A program made the translations under genes and the position numbers. A stretch of DNA of 64,000 bases. Origin: CAIQJJ01 sp049325275 (GTDB lineage Bacteria; Chloroflexota; Anaerolineae; Anaerolineales; UBA4823). Shown one piece after another: positions 43,129-52,288 of this stretch. The notes beneath the pieces are model-generated. The model was not told where the DNA came from, made no database searches, and saw nothing but the letters and a program-made list of their open reading frames with translations. Positions within the stretch are counted from its first letter, which is position 1; the number at the start of each line of letters is the position of its first letter. The stretch lies in contig JBMOLU010000090.1 in NCBI GenBank assembly GCA_049325275.1, forward strand, positions 68,307 through 132,306, in the 5' to 3' direction.

Positions 43129-43452
43129 ATGGCAAACCTTCCCAGCGTGAACGAATCCGATTTTCAGGCTGAAGTGCTGCATGCCGACCGCCCTGTGCTA
43201 ATTGATTTCACTGCAACCTGGTGTGGGCCATGCAAGATGCTGGCTCCCATCGTCGAACAGTTGGCACATGAATGGGATGGCAAAGTAAAAGTACTCAAAA
43301 TGGACGTGGACGAAAACCCCGACCTAGCAGGGCAATATCAGGTCATGGGTGTCCCCACATTGATGCTCTTCAAAGGCGGCCAACCGGTCGAACGCATGAC
43401 CGGTTACCAACCCAAGGAAAAGATCGTTGGGAAACTGGCGCCTCACTTATAG
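43129..43452 (+). CDS. trxA: Thioredoxin
   Basis: A 107-residue thioredoxin with active site WCGPC (C32, C35) and cis-proline segment MGVPTLMLFKGG, ending in a normal C-terminal helix. It reduces disulfides in cytoplasmic enzymes such as ribonucleotide reductase. The start ATG 43129 is preceded by AGGAG. The open frame upstream lies before the ribosome site. It may share a transcript with the alanine racemase gene, whose likely start overlaps its 3' end. Confidence 0.95.
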   Translation: MANLPSVNESDFQAEVLHADRPVLIDFTATWCGPCKMLAPIVEQLAHEWDGKVKVLKMDVDENPDLAGQYQVMGVPTLMLFKGGQPVERMTGYQPKEKIVGKLAPHL

Positions 43453-44638
43453 CCTGATATTTCCCGCCTTGTCCGTCATTCACCAACCCACCATCACCAA
43501 CGGAATTCTCCGCCCGACCCAGGTTGAAGTCAACCTTACCCGTCTGGCGGAGAATTTGCGCGCCATCCGGGCCAGGGTAGCCCCGGCGCGAGTGATGACA
43601 GTCCTCAAGGCCAACGCCTACGGCCACGGGCTGATCGAAGTAGCCCGCTGGATGGAAAGCCAGAACACCGACTATATCGGCGTGGCCTACCTCGAAGAGG
43701 GCATTTACCTGCGTGAAGGGGGCATTACCAGCCCGATTCTGGTGTTGGGTGGCATCATCGGCAACCAGGTGCCGCTTTTTCTCAAGCACAACCTGACCCT
43801 CACGGCGTCTTCTATCGAAAAGCTCGAACAGATCGAGACCGCCGCCGAACAAATGGGTGTCAAGGCCCGCGTGCACCTGAAGATCGATACCGGCATGGAA
43901 CGCATCGGCGTGCACTACTACTCTGCCGAGGCCCTGCTCGAAGCCAGCCTGAAGTGCCGCCACACTTTCATGGAAGGCATCTACTCGCACTTCGCCAACG
44001 CCGACGCCGTCGACCTGACGCATGCCCGGCTGCAAATCGAGCGTTTTCAAGAAGTGCTACATTTTTACGAAAAGCACTCGCTTCCCACGCCCATTCGCCA
44101 CATCGCCAACTCGGCCGGGGTTTTGCAATTGCCGGAAAGTTATTTCGACCTGGTACGGCCGGGAATCATCTTGTATGGCGTGTACCCATCCAAAGAAACC
44201 GCCCACACGGTGAAGGTTCGCCCGGCATTGCGTTGGAAATCGCGCGTGGTGTATTTCAAGGTGGTGCAGCCCGGCCACCCGGTCAGTTACGGCTCGACCT
44301 GGGAAAGCGAGCACCCGGTGCGCGTCGTGACCATCCCGGTGGGATACGGCGACGGCTACTTTCGGGCGATGTCGAACCGGGCGCAGGTGATCATCCGAGG
44401 GCAGAAATACCCCATCGTCGGCCGCATCTGCATGGATCAGACGATGGTGAATATTGAAATGGGCACGGCCTACAACGGGGATGAAGTGATTTTGCTGGGA
44501 GAAGCGCCTGAGCCAACAGCCGACAGGGAACAGCCGGCGATCACTGCCGAAGATCTGGCCGAATGGGCAGATACGATTCCTTATGAAATCCTTACCAATA
44601 TCAACACGCGCGTCCCGCGTGTCTATGTGCAAGATTGA
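43427..44638 (+). CDS. alr: Alanine racemase
   Basis: A 403-residue PLP enzyme that makes D-alanine for peptidoglycan. The PLP lysine is K61 in VLKANAYGHG. The catalytic Tyr lies in the PVGYGDGYFR block, and the CMDQTM motif of the second subunit is present. The start is uncertain: a TTG at 43427 has AAGGA 8 nt upstream and overlaps the trxA end by 26 nt, while an in-frame TTG at 43469 lacks a ribosome site. No ATG is available before the conserved LRPTQVEVNL block. The upstream TTG is listed. Confidence 0.9.
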   Translation: MGNWRLTYSLIFPALSVIHQPTITNGILRPTQVEVNLTRLAENLRAIRARVAPARVMTVLKANAYGHGLIEVARWMESQNTDYIGVAYLEEGIYLREGGITSPILVLGGIIGNQVPLFLKHNLTLTASSIEKLEQIETAAEQMGVKARVHLKIDTGMERIGVHYYSAEALLEASLKCRHTFMEGIYSHFANADAVDLTHARLQIERFQEVLHFYEKHSLPTPIRHIANSAGVLQLPESYFDLVRPGIILYGVYPSKETAHTVKVRPALRWKSRVVYFKVVQPGHPVSYGSTWESEHPVRVVTIPVGYGDGYFRAMSNRAQVIIRGQKYPIVGRICMDQTMVNIEMGTAYNGDEVILLGEAPEPTADREQPAITAEDLAEWADTIPYEILTNINTRVPRVYVQD

Positions 44639-44729
44639 TCGGGATACGGGAAAACCGGGCATCTTTTTCCTGTCATAATTTTGCGCCCTGGGGGGTTTAT
44701 TGAGTGAATTCACCGCGTGGAGAATCTTC

Positions 44730-45287
44730 ATGGACGTTACAATCAATGCTGTGAAACGCAGTGTTATCCCTCCCCCATCCATCGACCTGGATGCGGCCAT
44801 ACAAGAACACTGGGCGCGCATTTACGGCGTGCTCTTCCGGCTGACCGGCGATCCAGACGACGCCGAGGACCTGGCCCTGGAAGTGTTCTATCGCCTGCAT
44901 CAGAAACCGCCACCAGCCAACGACGCCCTCAACCTGGGCGGCTGGCTCTACCGGGTAGCGATGAACCTGGGCTACAATGCCCTGCGCGCCGCCCGCCGGC
45001 GCAGCCGCTACGAACAGGAAGCGGGCGCTCTGGCCCTGGAGGAGGAATACTCGAACGAACCATCCCATGAAGTCGAACGGCGCATCGAACGGCGTCAGGT
45101 GCGCGCTGCCTTGGCCTGCCTGAAACCGCGCTCGGCCCAGTTGTTAATCCTGCGCCATTCGGGGCTGTCGTATGCGGAGGTGGCAGCCGCCCTGCAGATT
45201 GCCCCAGGGTCCGTCGGCACACTGCTGGCACGCGCGGAACGTGAGTTCGAAAAAGCCTACGACAGAATCGCTGAGTCTGGGCTTTAG
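44730..45287 (+). CDS. ECF-type RNA polymerase sigma factor
   Basis: A 185-residue sigma factor with region 2 (HWARIYGVLFRLTGDPDDAEDLALEVFYRL, about 30-65) and a region 4 helix-turn-helix (ARSAQ...LRHSGLSYAEVAAALQIAPGSVGTLLARAERE, about 130-175). ATG 44730 has GGAG 8-10 nt upstream; a TTG at 44700 is a weaker alternative. The adjacent gene encodes a ZAS-type anti-sigma protein, so this is likely an extracytoplasmic stress switch. The target promoters are not known. A CATAAT with upstream TG at 44671-44679 could be its own extended -10. Confidence 0.9.
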   Translation: MDVTINAVKRSVIPPPSIDLDAAIQEHWARIYGVLFRLTGDPDDAEDLALEVFYRLHQKPPPANDALNLGGWLYRVAMNLGYNALRAARRRSRYEQEAGALALEEEYSNEPSHEVERRIERRQVRAALACLKPRSAQLLILRHSGLSYAEVAAALQIAPGSVGTLLARAEREFEKAYDRIAESGL

Positions 45288-45305
45288 CCGGAAAGGAAGA
45301 AGAAG

Positions 45306-46487
45306 ATGCACCCGAATGAAGGCCAACTGCACGCCTATCACACGCACAATCTGCCGGTTGCCGAAAGCGAGCGGGTAAAAGCCCACCTGGCGGGCTGCCC
45401 CCGCTGCCAGGCGCAAGTACAGGCTCTGGCAGAAAGAATGCACCACACCGGCCGCCGGCTGGCGGCGCTCAATCCACAGCCCGGCGAGGCGGCTCCGTCG
45501 GAGCATATCGCCCGTCAACGGCTGCAAAGCAAAATCAATCGACAGGAGAACCTTTCAATGTTCAACAAACTTTTCTCACCCCGTCTGCGCCCCGCCTGGG
45601 GTGCACTGGCCATCGTCCTTGCCCTGGCCATCGCGCTCAGCTTCCCCCAAGTGCGCGCCACGGCCAGCAGTTTCCTGGGCCTGTTCCGCGTCCAACAGAT
45701 CGCCGTCATTCCCATTGATGGGGAAGCAGCATCGGAAAAGATGTCTGCACTGGACCGGAGCCTGATGGAAGACCTGTTCGAAGGCGGCCACGAAGAAACG
45801 CTCGGCGAATCGATTGCCAATGCCAGCGTCGAAGAAGCTTCCGCCGCTGCGGGCATCGCCGTGCGCCTGCCCGAAAATATGACCCCTGAAAGCATCTCGG
45901 TAGAACCGGGCATGCGTATGACCCTCCCCATCGACCAGCCCACGCTGCAAGCGCTTTTCGACGAACTCGGCTTCGAGATCGACATCCCCAAGGAAGCCGA
46001 TGGCGCCACGATCACGGGCGAAATTCAGCCGGTCGTATTCGCCAGTTTCAACTGTCGGATGGTTGAAGAAGGCACGATCGCCAGCGATACGGGCAATCCG
46101 AGTTACAGTAAAGAAATGACCACAGGAAACCAGTGCGCCAACCTGATCCAGGTTGCCAGCCCCACCATCGACGCCCCCATTGGGTTGGATATTACCGCCC
46201 TCGGCGAAGGCTATCTACAGTTGTTGGGCATGTCACCTGAAGAGGCCAAAAACTTCAGTCAGACGGTTGACTGGGCCACCACGCTCGTCATTCCTATGCC
46301 GCAGAACGGCAGCAGTTCGTACGAAAACGTCACCGTCGAGGGTGTGGAAGGTGTCCTGCTGCGCGAGAGCACCTGGGAAGAAGACGGTCACTACATCCTG
46401 ATCTGGAGCAAAAACGGCGTCGTTTATGCGCTTGCGGATAAAGGAACGAATGCGGAAGCCCTGGCGCTTGCCAATTCGTTGCAGTAA
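45306..46487 (+). CDS. Membrane-bound anti-sigma factor with ZAS zinc motif
   Basis: A 393-residue single-pass membrane protein. The N-terminal zinc-containing anti-sigma motif is H27-x3-C31-x2-C34 (HLAGCPRC), then a linker, one transmembrane helix (about 98-115) and a large outer domain (about 120-393). It should bind the ECF sigma encoded 18 nt upstream and release it on envelope stress. Within the gene, ATG 45558 (codon 85) has a strong AGGAG 9 nt upstream, so a second, shorter product lacking the zinc motif may be made. The outer domain resembles no family I can name. A terminator follows. Confidence 0.82.
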   Translation: MHPNEGQLHAYHTHNLPVAESERVKAHLAGCPRCQAQVQALAERMHHTGRRLAALNPQPGEAAPSEHIARQRLQSKINRQENLSMFNKLFSPRLRPAWGALAIVLALAIALSFPQVRATASSFLGLFRVQQIAVIPIDGEAASEKMSALDRSLMEDLFEGGHEETLGESIANASVEEASAAAGIAVRLPENMTPESISVEPGMRMTLPIDQPTLQALFDELGFEIDIPKEADGATITGEIQPVVFASFNCRMVEEGTIASDTGNPSYSKEMTTGNQCANLIQVASPTIDAPIGLDITALGEGYLQLLGMSPEEAKNFSQTVDWATTLVIPMPQNGSSSYENVTVEGVEGVLLRESTWEEDGHYILIWSKNGVVYALADKGTNAEALALANSLQ

Positions 46488-46505
46488 GCCACAGCACACT
46501 TAGCC

Positions 46506-46543
46506 AAAAGGCCTTCGAGATTTTGCATCTCGAAGGCCTTTTT
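46506..46543. terminator. Bidirectional terminator after the anti-sigma gene
   Basis: AAAAGGCCTTCGAGAT (46506-46521) pairs perfectly with ATCTCGAAGGCCTTTTT (46527-46543) around a 5-nt loop. T5 follows on the plus strand, and A4 precedes it for the convergent bactofilin gene. Confidence 0.92.
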
Positions 46544-46562
46544 AGATCAAAGGCAGGAACGA

Positions 46563-47018
46563 TCACTCGTTACTACTCTCGTCGTCGTCCGCTTCGACTT
46601 CTTCTGGCGTCGCGGGAGCCATGCCCAAGTCAACCTGTTCTTCCATGCGAATCTGGCCGCGCAGAAAGGCGCCTTCTTCGGTAGTGAAGGCCGCCACGAC
46701 CACGTTGCCCCAAACACGCCCGGTGGCACGGATTTCCAGCTTCTCGGCGGTAATGTCGCCGCGTACCAGGCCGGCAACGATTACGGTATTGGCGCGAATG
46801 TGCTCACAGGTCAGGCGGCCGGTCTCCCCAATCACCAGCAGCCCGCGCAGGGCCACGTCGCCTTCGAAGGTACCTTCGATACGCACGCCGCCGCTGCCGC
46901 CCAGCTGGCCCTTCCAGTTGATGCCAGAACCCAACACCGATGTAATCCGTTCGGTGACGGTTGCCGGCGCGGAGGCTACAGGAGGGGAAGACGTGGGAGT
47001 GGTTCGGCGGCGAAACAT
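46563..47018 (-). CDS. Bactofilin
   Basis: A 151-residue bactofilin cytoskeletal protein with a Thr/Pro-rich N-terminus, a central right-handed beta-helix (VRIEGTFEGDVALRGLLVIGETGRLTCEHIRANTVIVAGLVRGDI, given here in part) and an acidic tail ending DDDESSNE. Bactofilins polymerise without nucleotide and organise cell-wall synthesis or morphology. The frame is open upstream, but Met 47018 (MFRRRTT) is the natural start. It follows fabI by 35 nt, and the operon ends at a shared terminator. Confidence 0.88.
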   Translation of the reverse strand: MFRRRTTPTSSPPVASAPATVTERITSVLGSGINWKGQLGGSGGVRIEGTFEGDVALRGLLVIGETGRLTCEHIRANTVIVAGLVRGDITAEKLEIRATGRVWGNVVVAAFTTEEGAFLRGQIRMEEQVDLGMAPATPEEVEADDDESSNE

Positions 47019-47053
47019 ATAAGGAACGGGAAAGACAGAAAAAGATTGGCCGA

Positions 47054-47851
47054 TTACAATTGCGCGCTCAACTTTTCTGGCACGCCGACGATATTGTACC
47101 CCGAATCGACGTGCAGCACTTCGCCGGTAACGTGACCGGACATCGGTGAGCACAAGAAGACGGCTGCGTTGCCGATATCTTCGATGCTCACGTTTTGCTG
47201 CATGGGGGCCACCAGCTCGAAAAACTTGTACATGTCTTTGAAGGTCGAAACCCCCGTGGCTGCCAGGGTGCGGATCGGCCCGGCGGAGATGGCGTTGACG
47301 CGGATGCTGTCAGGGCCAAAATCGTACGCCAGGTAACGCATGGAGGCTTCCAGGGCGGCCTTGGCTACCCCCATGACGTTATAGCCGGGTGCGACCTTCT
47401 CGGCGCCATAGTAAGTCAGCGTCAACAAGGCCCCGCCCGGGCGGATGATCGGTTGGAAAGCCTGGGCCAGCGCCGTGAAGGAATAGACGCTGATATCCAT
47501 CGCCAGGTGAAAACCCGCCCGGCTCGTGTCGTAATAGTTGCCGGTAAGCTCTTCTTTGTTGGCGTAGCCGATGGAATGGACGAGGATATCGATCTGTCCA
47601 AAGGCATCGCCGGCTTTTTTCGCGATGGCGCGAATATCTTCATCCTTCGAAACATCGCAAGGCTCGACAAACGTACAACCGATCGTTTCGGCAAGCGGAC
47701 AAATCCGCTTTTCCAGCGCCTCGCCGGCATAGCTGAGGCCGACAGTGGCGCCTTGTTCATGAAAAGCCTTGGCGATGCCCCAGGCGATACTGCGCTCGTT
47801 GGCAACACCAAAGATCAACGCATTTTTACCAGATAAAATGGACACTTTCAT
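47054..47851 (-). CDS. fabI: Enoyl-ACP reductase
   Basis: A 265-residue SDR-type FabI that reduces trans-2-enoyl-ACP in fatty-acid elongation. Cofactor motif FGVANERSIAWGIA, catalytic Y157 and K164 in the segment YNVMGVAKAAL (Y147/Y148 is the second conserved Tyr) and the SAGPIRTLAATG block fit FabI. The length is typical. AAGGAGTGA precedes the start. It is upstream of the bactofilin gene on the same strand. Inhibition by FabI-directed biocides is possible given the family, but not tested by sequence. Confidence 0.95.
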   Translation of the reverse strand: MKVSILSGKNALIFGVANERSIAWGIAKAFHEQGATVGLSYAGEALEKRICPLAETIGCTFVEPCDVSKDEDIRAIAKKAGDAFGQIDILVHSIGYANKEELTGNYYDTSRAGFHLAMDISVYSFTALAQAFQPIIRPGGALLTLTYYGAEKVAPGYNVMGVAKAALEASMRYLAYDFGPDSIRVNAISAGPIRTLAATGVSTFKDMYKFFELVAPMQQNVSIEDIGNAAVFLCSPMSGHVTGEVLHVDSGYNIVGVPEKLSAQL

Positions 47852-47908
47852 TCACTCCTTTGTTGAGCGGAACACCTTTAAACTTACACCGCGAACAGAA
47901 AAACGCCG

Positions 47909-49633
47909 CTAAAAACGCGTGGCCAAGATTGCTGCCTGAGCCTGGAGAGGCTTCTCACTTGCGTCCTGGATAACGCTTGCAGCGCGATGGACTTTCGGAA
48001 GGTGTTCGGCAAAATAAACCTGGGCCAGGTCACGCTTGCGCGCCAGGTGCGGCGCATCTCGCAACAACAGCCAGGAATTGACGATATAAACGGCCATTTC
48101 CACGAGATCGACCGCGTAGTAATCGATAATGTTGCGGTCTTTGTCTTTCAAAGCGTCGATGGCCTCTTTGAAAAGTGCGGTCGCCTCGATGATCTGTGCC
48201 TTGAGAGAGTCCAGTTCCGGGCCATAGTCGGCGGCAGCCCACTCGTCGAGCAACTCGTCCAACGCGTGGCCGAGCAATTTACCGATAGCAGCAACGACTT
48301 GCAGTTGGCTGGTGCCTTCGTAGATATTGGTAATCCGTACGTCGCGGAAATGGCGCTCGATATTGAATTCGCGCATATACCCCACGCCGCCGTGAATCTG
48401 CATCGCCTGGTAACAGACGCGGTTGCCCATCTCGGTGGCGTAATACTTGCTCAAGGGAGTCAGCGTTTCGGCAACGGTGGTCGCCTGCTTCAACTTTTGG
48501 CGCATAGATGCATCCGCGTTTTCGGTATGCGCCAGGAATTCTTCGTACGCTTTCAGGCGATCGACGCGCTGGCCCGTTTCGGCCAGCAGGGCGCGAGCAG
48601 CCTCGATCTCCCCGCGCATCGAGATCAACATGCGCGCCACCGGGGGGAAGGCTCGAATCGGCTGGCCGAACTGGATGCGTTCGTTGGCATATTGATAGGC
48701 TTCACGATATGCCGCCTCGGCGATGCCAACGGCCTGCGCACCAACGGCCAGGCGCGCGCCGTTCATGAGTGCCATACCATAACGGATCAGGCCAAAACGG
48801 CGCTTGCCGATCAACCAGGCCGGGGTGTTGTTGTACTGGATTTCACAGGTCGGGGAGGCGTGAATGCCAAGCTTGTTTTCGATGCGGCGGATGCGCACCG
48901 TTTCGTCGCGTTCGAGGACGAACAGTGAAAGGCCGCGCGCGTCGTTCGACCCGGCTTCGCTACGCGCCAGCACGAGGTGGATGTCAGCGCAACCATTGGT
49001 GATGAAGCGCTTGACGCCGTTGATGCGCCAGCAACCGGCGGCCTCGTCGAAGGTGGCGCGAGTCTGCACGGCGCCCAGGTCCGAGCCGGCATCGGGTTCG
49101 GTCAGCACCATGGCGCCACTCACGCCGCCGCGTGCAAAGCGCGGCAGCAGGCGATCCTTTACTTCGTCGTCGCCATATTCGTTGATCACCGAAGCAATTT
49201 CCTGCAAGCCGAAAATTGTCATCAGCCCGGCTTCGGCGCGGGAGATGATTTCGACCATCATCTGATAAATCGTTTCCGGCAGATTCAGCCCGCCGTACTT
49301 CCAGGGCAGCATGGCGCCCATGACTTCGGCCTGCCGCAGGGCCTGGATGGCCTGCTGGGTGGCGTTGGCGTAGGCGACCTGACCATCCTGAAAATGTGCG
49401 CCTTCTTCATCTGCGGCCGCGGCCTGGGGTGCGACGACATTGGCGCCGATTTCACCGAGCACTTCCAGCAAAATACGGTGGTTGTCGATGGCATCCGCGT
49501 AATTGCGTGGGGCGGCCGGGTACTGCCCGGCATACTCGTAGCCTTTTTCTTTCAGTTCGATGACCTCACGTAGATCAAGCCGGTCGAAGCGGAACTGAAG
49601 GTCTTGATTGTCCAAGAAGAAATTGTCCGTCAT
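47909..49633 (-). CDS. Acyl-CoA dehydrogenase with C-terminal extension
   Basis: A 574-residue flavoprotein dehydrogenase. Standard core: GAMVLTEPDAGSDLGAVQT near residue 175, QFGQPI near 315, and the catalytic base E439 in NIYEGTSQLQ. A C-terminal domain of about 110 residues is typical of long-chain or methylthio-acyl subgroups. It passes electrons to the electron-transfer flavoprotein encoded by etfA/etfB just upstream in the same operon (10-nt gap). The acyl substrate is unspecified; beta-oxidation is the likely role. GGAG precedes the start. Confidence 0.93.
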   Translation of the reverse strand: MTDNFFLDNQDLQFRFDRLDLREVIELKEKGYEYAGQYPAAPRNYADAIDNHRILLEVLGEIGANVVAPQAAAADEEGAHFQDGQVAYANATQQAIQALRQAEVMGAMLPWKYGGLNLPETIYQMMVEIISRAEAGLMTIFGLQEIASVINEYGDDEVKDRLLPRFARGGVSGAMVLTEPDAGSDLGAVQTRATFDEAAGCWRINGVKRFITNGCADIHLVLARSEAGSNDARGLSLFVLERDETVRIRRIENKLGIHASPTCEIQYNNTPAWLIGKRRFGLIRYGMALMNGARLAVGAQAVGIAEAAYREAYQYANERIQFGQPIRAFPPVARMLISMRGEIEAARALLAETGQRVDRLKAYEEFLAHTENADASMRQKLKQATTVAETLTPLSKYYATEMGNRVCYQAMQIHGGVGYMREFNIERHFRDVRITNIYEGTSQLQVVAAIGKLLGHALDELLDEWAAADYGPELDSLKAQIIEATALFKEAIDALKDKDRNIIDYYAVDLVEMAVYIVNSWLLLRDAPHLARKRDLAQVYFAEHLPKVHRAASVIQDASEKPLQAQAAILATRF

Positions 49634-49643
49634 AGTGGCTCCG

Positions 49644-50666
49644 TTACTTTGCTTTCTCGCGCAGCGCTTTGATCAGCAGCGGCAACACCTCGGCCAGATC
49701 GCCCACAATCTTATAGTGGGCGATTTGGAAGATCGGTGCATCGGGGTCGGTATTGATAGCAATGATCTTGCCAGACTGGTCCATACCGGTACGGTGCTGG
49801 ACAGCTCCCGAGATGCCGGCGGCGATGTACAGCCTTGGGCGCACGGTGGTCCCGGTTTGCCCGACCTGGTGCTCGCGCGAGATCAGGCCGGCATCCACGG
49901 CTGCGCGAGAAGCGCCGACTTCACCGCCCAGGGTATGGGCCAGTTCCTTGATCAGTTGAAACGCTTCGGCGCTATCTACCCCACCGCCGCCAGAGACGAT
50001 TACCGGCGCGCTCTTCAGTTTCACCGTCGGTTCACGCATCTCGCGGCTCAACACCTCGAGGGCGAAATCGTTGGGCATGAACTTCGGCGTGATCCTCTCT
50101 ACCTGCCCTTGGCGGGCAGTATCCAACGGCCTGCGCTGCATGACACCCTCGCGCACGGTGGCCATCTGGGGGCGGGTCTTGGGGTTGACGATGGTCGCAA
50201 TCACGTTGCCGCCAAAAGCAGGACGAATCTGGTAGAGCAAATCTTTATAGGTGTGGTTTTCCTTTTTGGAGGTGTAGTCGCCGATCTGCAAATCGGTGCA
50301 GTCGGCCGTCAGGCCCACCTGGGCAGCGCTGGCGACGCGCGGGGCCAGGTCGCGGCCCAACGGTGTCGCCCCGATAAGGAAAACATAGGGTTTGCGTTCA
50401 CGCGCCAGGTCGGTGGCTACGCGAGTGTACGGCAGCGTACGATAAAGCGCCAACTCCGGATGATCGGCCACCAACACGTGATCGGCGCCGTAAGCGATCA
50501 GCGTTTCGGCCAGCGCTGCAACCTGATGGCCACACAACAACGCCCAGACCTGGCTGTTCAGCGTCTGAGCCAGTTCCTGGCCCTTGGCAAGCAGTTCCAG
50601 GCTGACATCAGCCACACGCCCTTCCTCTTGCTCGATAAAAACCCACACATTTCGGTTATCCATCAT
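49644..50666 (-). CDS. etfA: Electron transfer flavoprotein alpha subunit
   Basis: A 340-residue EtfA. It binds FAD in its C-terminal domain (AAVDAGLISREHQVGQTGTTVRPRLYIAAGISGAVQH and the KIIAINTDPDAPIF block). AGGAG lies 7 nt before ATG 50666. An ATG three bases on is an alternative. It pairs with EtfB to carry electrons from the acyl-CoA dehydrogenase to the quinone pool. The gene order etfB-etfA-acd in one operon supports this. The ETF:quinone oxidoreductase is not in the window. Confidence 0.95.
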   Translation of the reverse strand: MMDNRNVWVFIEQEEGRVADVSLELLAKGQELAQTLNSQVWALLCGHQVAALAETLIAYGADHVLVADHPELALYRTLPYTRVATDLARERKPYVFLIGATPLGRDLAPRVASAAQVGLTADCTDLQIGDYTSKKENHTYKDLLYQIRPAFGGNVIATIVNPKTRPQMATVREGVMQRRPLDTARQGQVERITPKFMPNDFALEVLSREMREPTVKLKSAPVIVSGGGGVDSAEAFQLIKELAHTLGGEVGASRAAVDAGLISREHQVGQTGTTVRPRLYIAAGISGAVQHRTGMDQSGKIIAINTDPDAPIFQIAHYKIVGDLAEVLPLLIKALREKAK

Positions 50667-50745
50667 GGTTATCTCCTGGTAAAAAGGGTGCACTCCGTTA
50701 GGCTATGGCCACTGGCCGACAGCCCGCAGCACCCTCTCGAGCGTT

Positions 50746-51639
50746 TTATCCGACGATGTATTCCTTAACCAGCTCTTCGATCAACGCCTTGATCCCCTCC
50801 GGCGTCGGCGCAACTTCCTTGCTCTCGGTACCTTCCAGGACAACGTAATTGACCTTGTACACCTGGGTCGGAGAGCCTGAAAGCCCCAACGCGACATCCT
50901 CGGCATCGAGGTCGGCCGCCGTCCACACCGGGATCTTCAAATTGCGTTCGGCCAGGTAAGTATCGAGCGCCGCTTCAGACTCGAACTCCGGCCACTGCTG
51001 CAACAAAGCCGGATACTCGGCAGGAACTGCTGCCAGCTTCTTTTCGATGCGCTGGCGTGCTGAAGGAGGACGCGCCCGGTTGGCGGAGGTAACCACCGTC
51101 AACAAGCAAGGGAGGGTACAGCGCACCAGTTCCGTGCCGAGGTCGAAGGCGCGCTGCACGACGACCTTGCGATCTTCGATGCTGACGACTGCTTCTGCGT
51201 AGGTAATTTGCGGAATGTCGAGCTTTTCGGCAACCTGAGGGCCGACCTGAGCCGTGTCGCCGTCGATCGCCTGGCGGCCGCAGAACAGCAGGTCGAAGGG
51301 CTTGAGTTTCTCGATCGCGCACTTGAGCGTGTACGAGGTAGCCTGCGTGTCGGCGCCGGCAAATTTGCGGTCGGAGAGCAAAACTACCTGATCGGCGCCG
51401 CGGAAGAGCGCATCGCGCAGTACATCGGCCGCTTTGAGGGGGCCCATGGTCAGCACGGTAACCCGCCCGCCGTAACGTTCCTTGACCTGCAAAGCCATTT
51501 CCAGGGCGTTCAAGTCTTCGGGGTTGAAAATGGCTGGCAGCGCAGCCCGGTTGATCGTCCCTTCCGCAGTCATCACTTCTCCCGTGACGTTGCGGGTATC
51601 AGGCACCTGCTTGACAAGGACAATGGAGTTATAAGGCAT
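50746..51639 (-). CDS. etfB: Electron transfer flavoprotein beta subunit
   Basis: A 297-residue EtfB, which binds AMP and forms the docking surface for dehydrogenases. Signature motifs: VLVKQVPDTRNVTGEV at the N-terminus, NPEDLNALEMALQVKERYGGRVTVLTMGP and FCGRQAIDGDTAQVGPQVAEKL. It is somewhat longer than the usual 250-260 residues, with a C-terminal extension. Start ATG 51639 has GAGGAGG just upstream. It is the first gene of the etfB-etfA-acd operon. Confidence 0.95.
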   Translation of the reverse strand: MPYNSIVLVKQVPDTRNVTGEVMTAEGTINRAALPAIFNPEDLNALEMALQVKERYGGRVTVLTMGPLKAADVLRDALFRGADQVVLLSDRKFAGADTQATSYTLKCAIEKLKPFDLLFCGRQAIDGDTAQVGPQVAEKLDIPQITYAEAVVSIEDRKVVVQRAFDLGTELVRCTLPCLLTVVTSANRARPPSARQRIEKKLAAVPAEYPALLQQWPEFESEAALDTYLAERNLKIPVWTAADLDAEDVALGLSGSPTQVYKVNYVVLEGTESKEVAPTPEGIKALIEELVKEYIVG

Positions 51640-51676
51640 GGTTCCTCCTCGAAAAAGATGAAGATTCATCAGGATA

Positions 51677-52288
51677 TCAGCAATCGATCTTGCCTTGAAA
51701 CCGCCACGGCATACTTTTCCAGGGTTCGGGCACATTTGTTAAACCCACGCGTGGGCCAATGGTAACGCACGAATCAGGAATCAGTTTTCCAGGCCTGACG
51801 TAAAGTGCCGCCTGCGGTGTGCACAAATCGGCGCCGTTAAAGCGCCGGTCGATTGCCAGGGCCTGGCACAGCTTGCCGGGACCGTTGCACCACTCACGCC
51901 GGGGCCGGCCGGGCCGGCGGGCAGCGATGAGATCGAGGCCGTCAACCGGTTCGATGGCCCGGATCAAGACGGCGGCCGGCATACCCGCCGCTTCGGTGAC
52001 AAAATTGACGCACCAGTGCATTCCATAAGTGAAGTAAACGTAGGCATGACCCGGCGGGCCGTACATGGCTTCTGTCCGTGCAGTACGCCCGGCCCTGGCA
52101 TGTGAGGCGAGATCGGTTTCGTGAATGTAGGCTTCCGTCTCGACGATCACACCCTCGATGCGCCGCTCACCTTCCACACGAACCAACCGCACACCGAGCA
52201 GTTCACGGGCTACCTGCAACGTGGGCCGTGCAAAAAACGACCGCGTCAAGAAGGTCTGTGCAGCGGGCGTTTCGTCTCCAGCGGTCAC
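51677..52288 (-). CDS. 3-methyladenine DNA glycosylase (Mpg/AAG family)
   Basis: A 203-residue alkyl-purine DNA glycosylase of the human-AAG type. The VETEAYIHETDLASHARAGRTARTEAMYGPPGHAYVYFTYG block holds the catalytic Glu and the substrate-flipping Tyr, and CNGPGKLCQALAID is the other family signature. It removes alkylated bases such as 3-methyladenine in base-excision repair. The start overlaps the stop of the phosphoesterase gene upstream by 4 nt, so the two are coupled. Confidence 0.93.
   Translation of the reverse strand: MTAGDETPAAQTFLTRSFFARPTLQVARELLGVRLVRVEGERRIEGVIVETEAYIHETDLASHARAGRTARTEAMYGPPGHAYVYFTYGMHWCVNFVTEAAGMPAAVLIRAIEPVDGLDLIAARRPGRPRREWCNGPGKLCQALAIDRRFNGADLCTPQAALYVRPGKLIPDSCVTIGPRVGLTNVPEPWKSMPWRFQGKIDC

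Noticed and set aside
43427..43468. Frameshift between trxA and alr
   Set aside because: The overlap is explained by a TTG start for alr; both proteins are full length.
49608..50768. 386-residue plus-strand frame
   Set aside because: Antisense of etfA, which is recognisable throughout.
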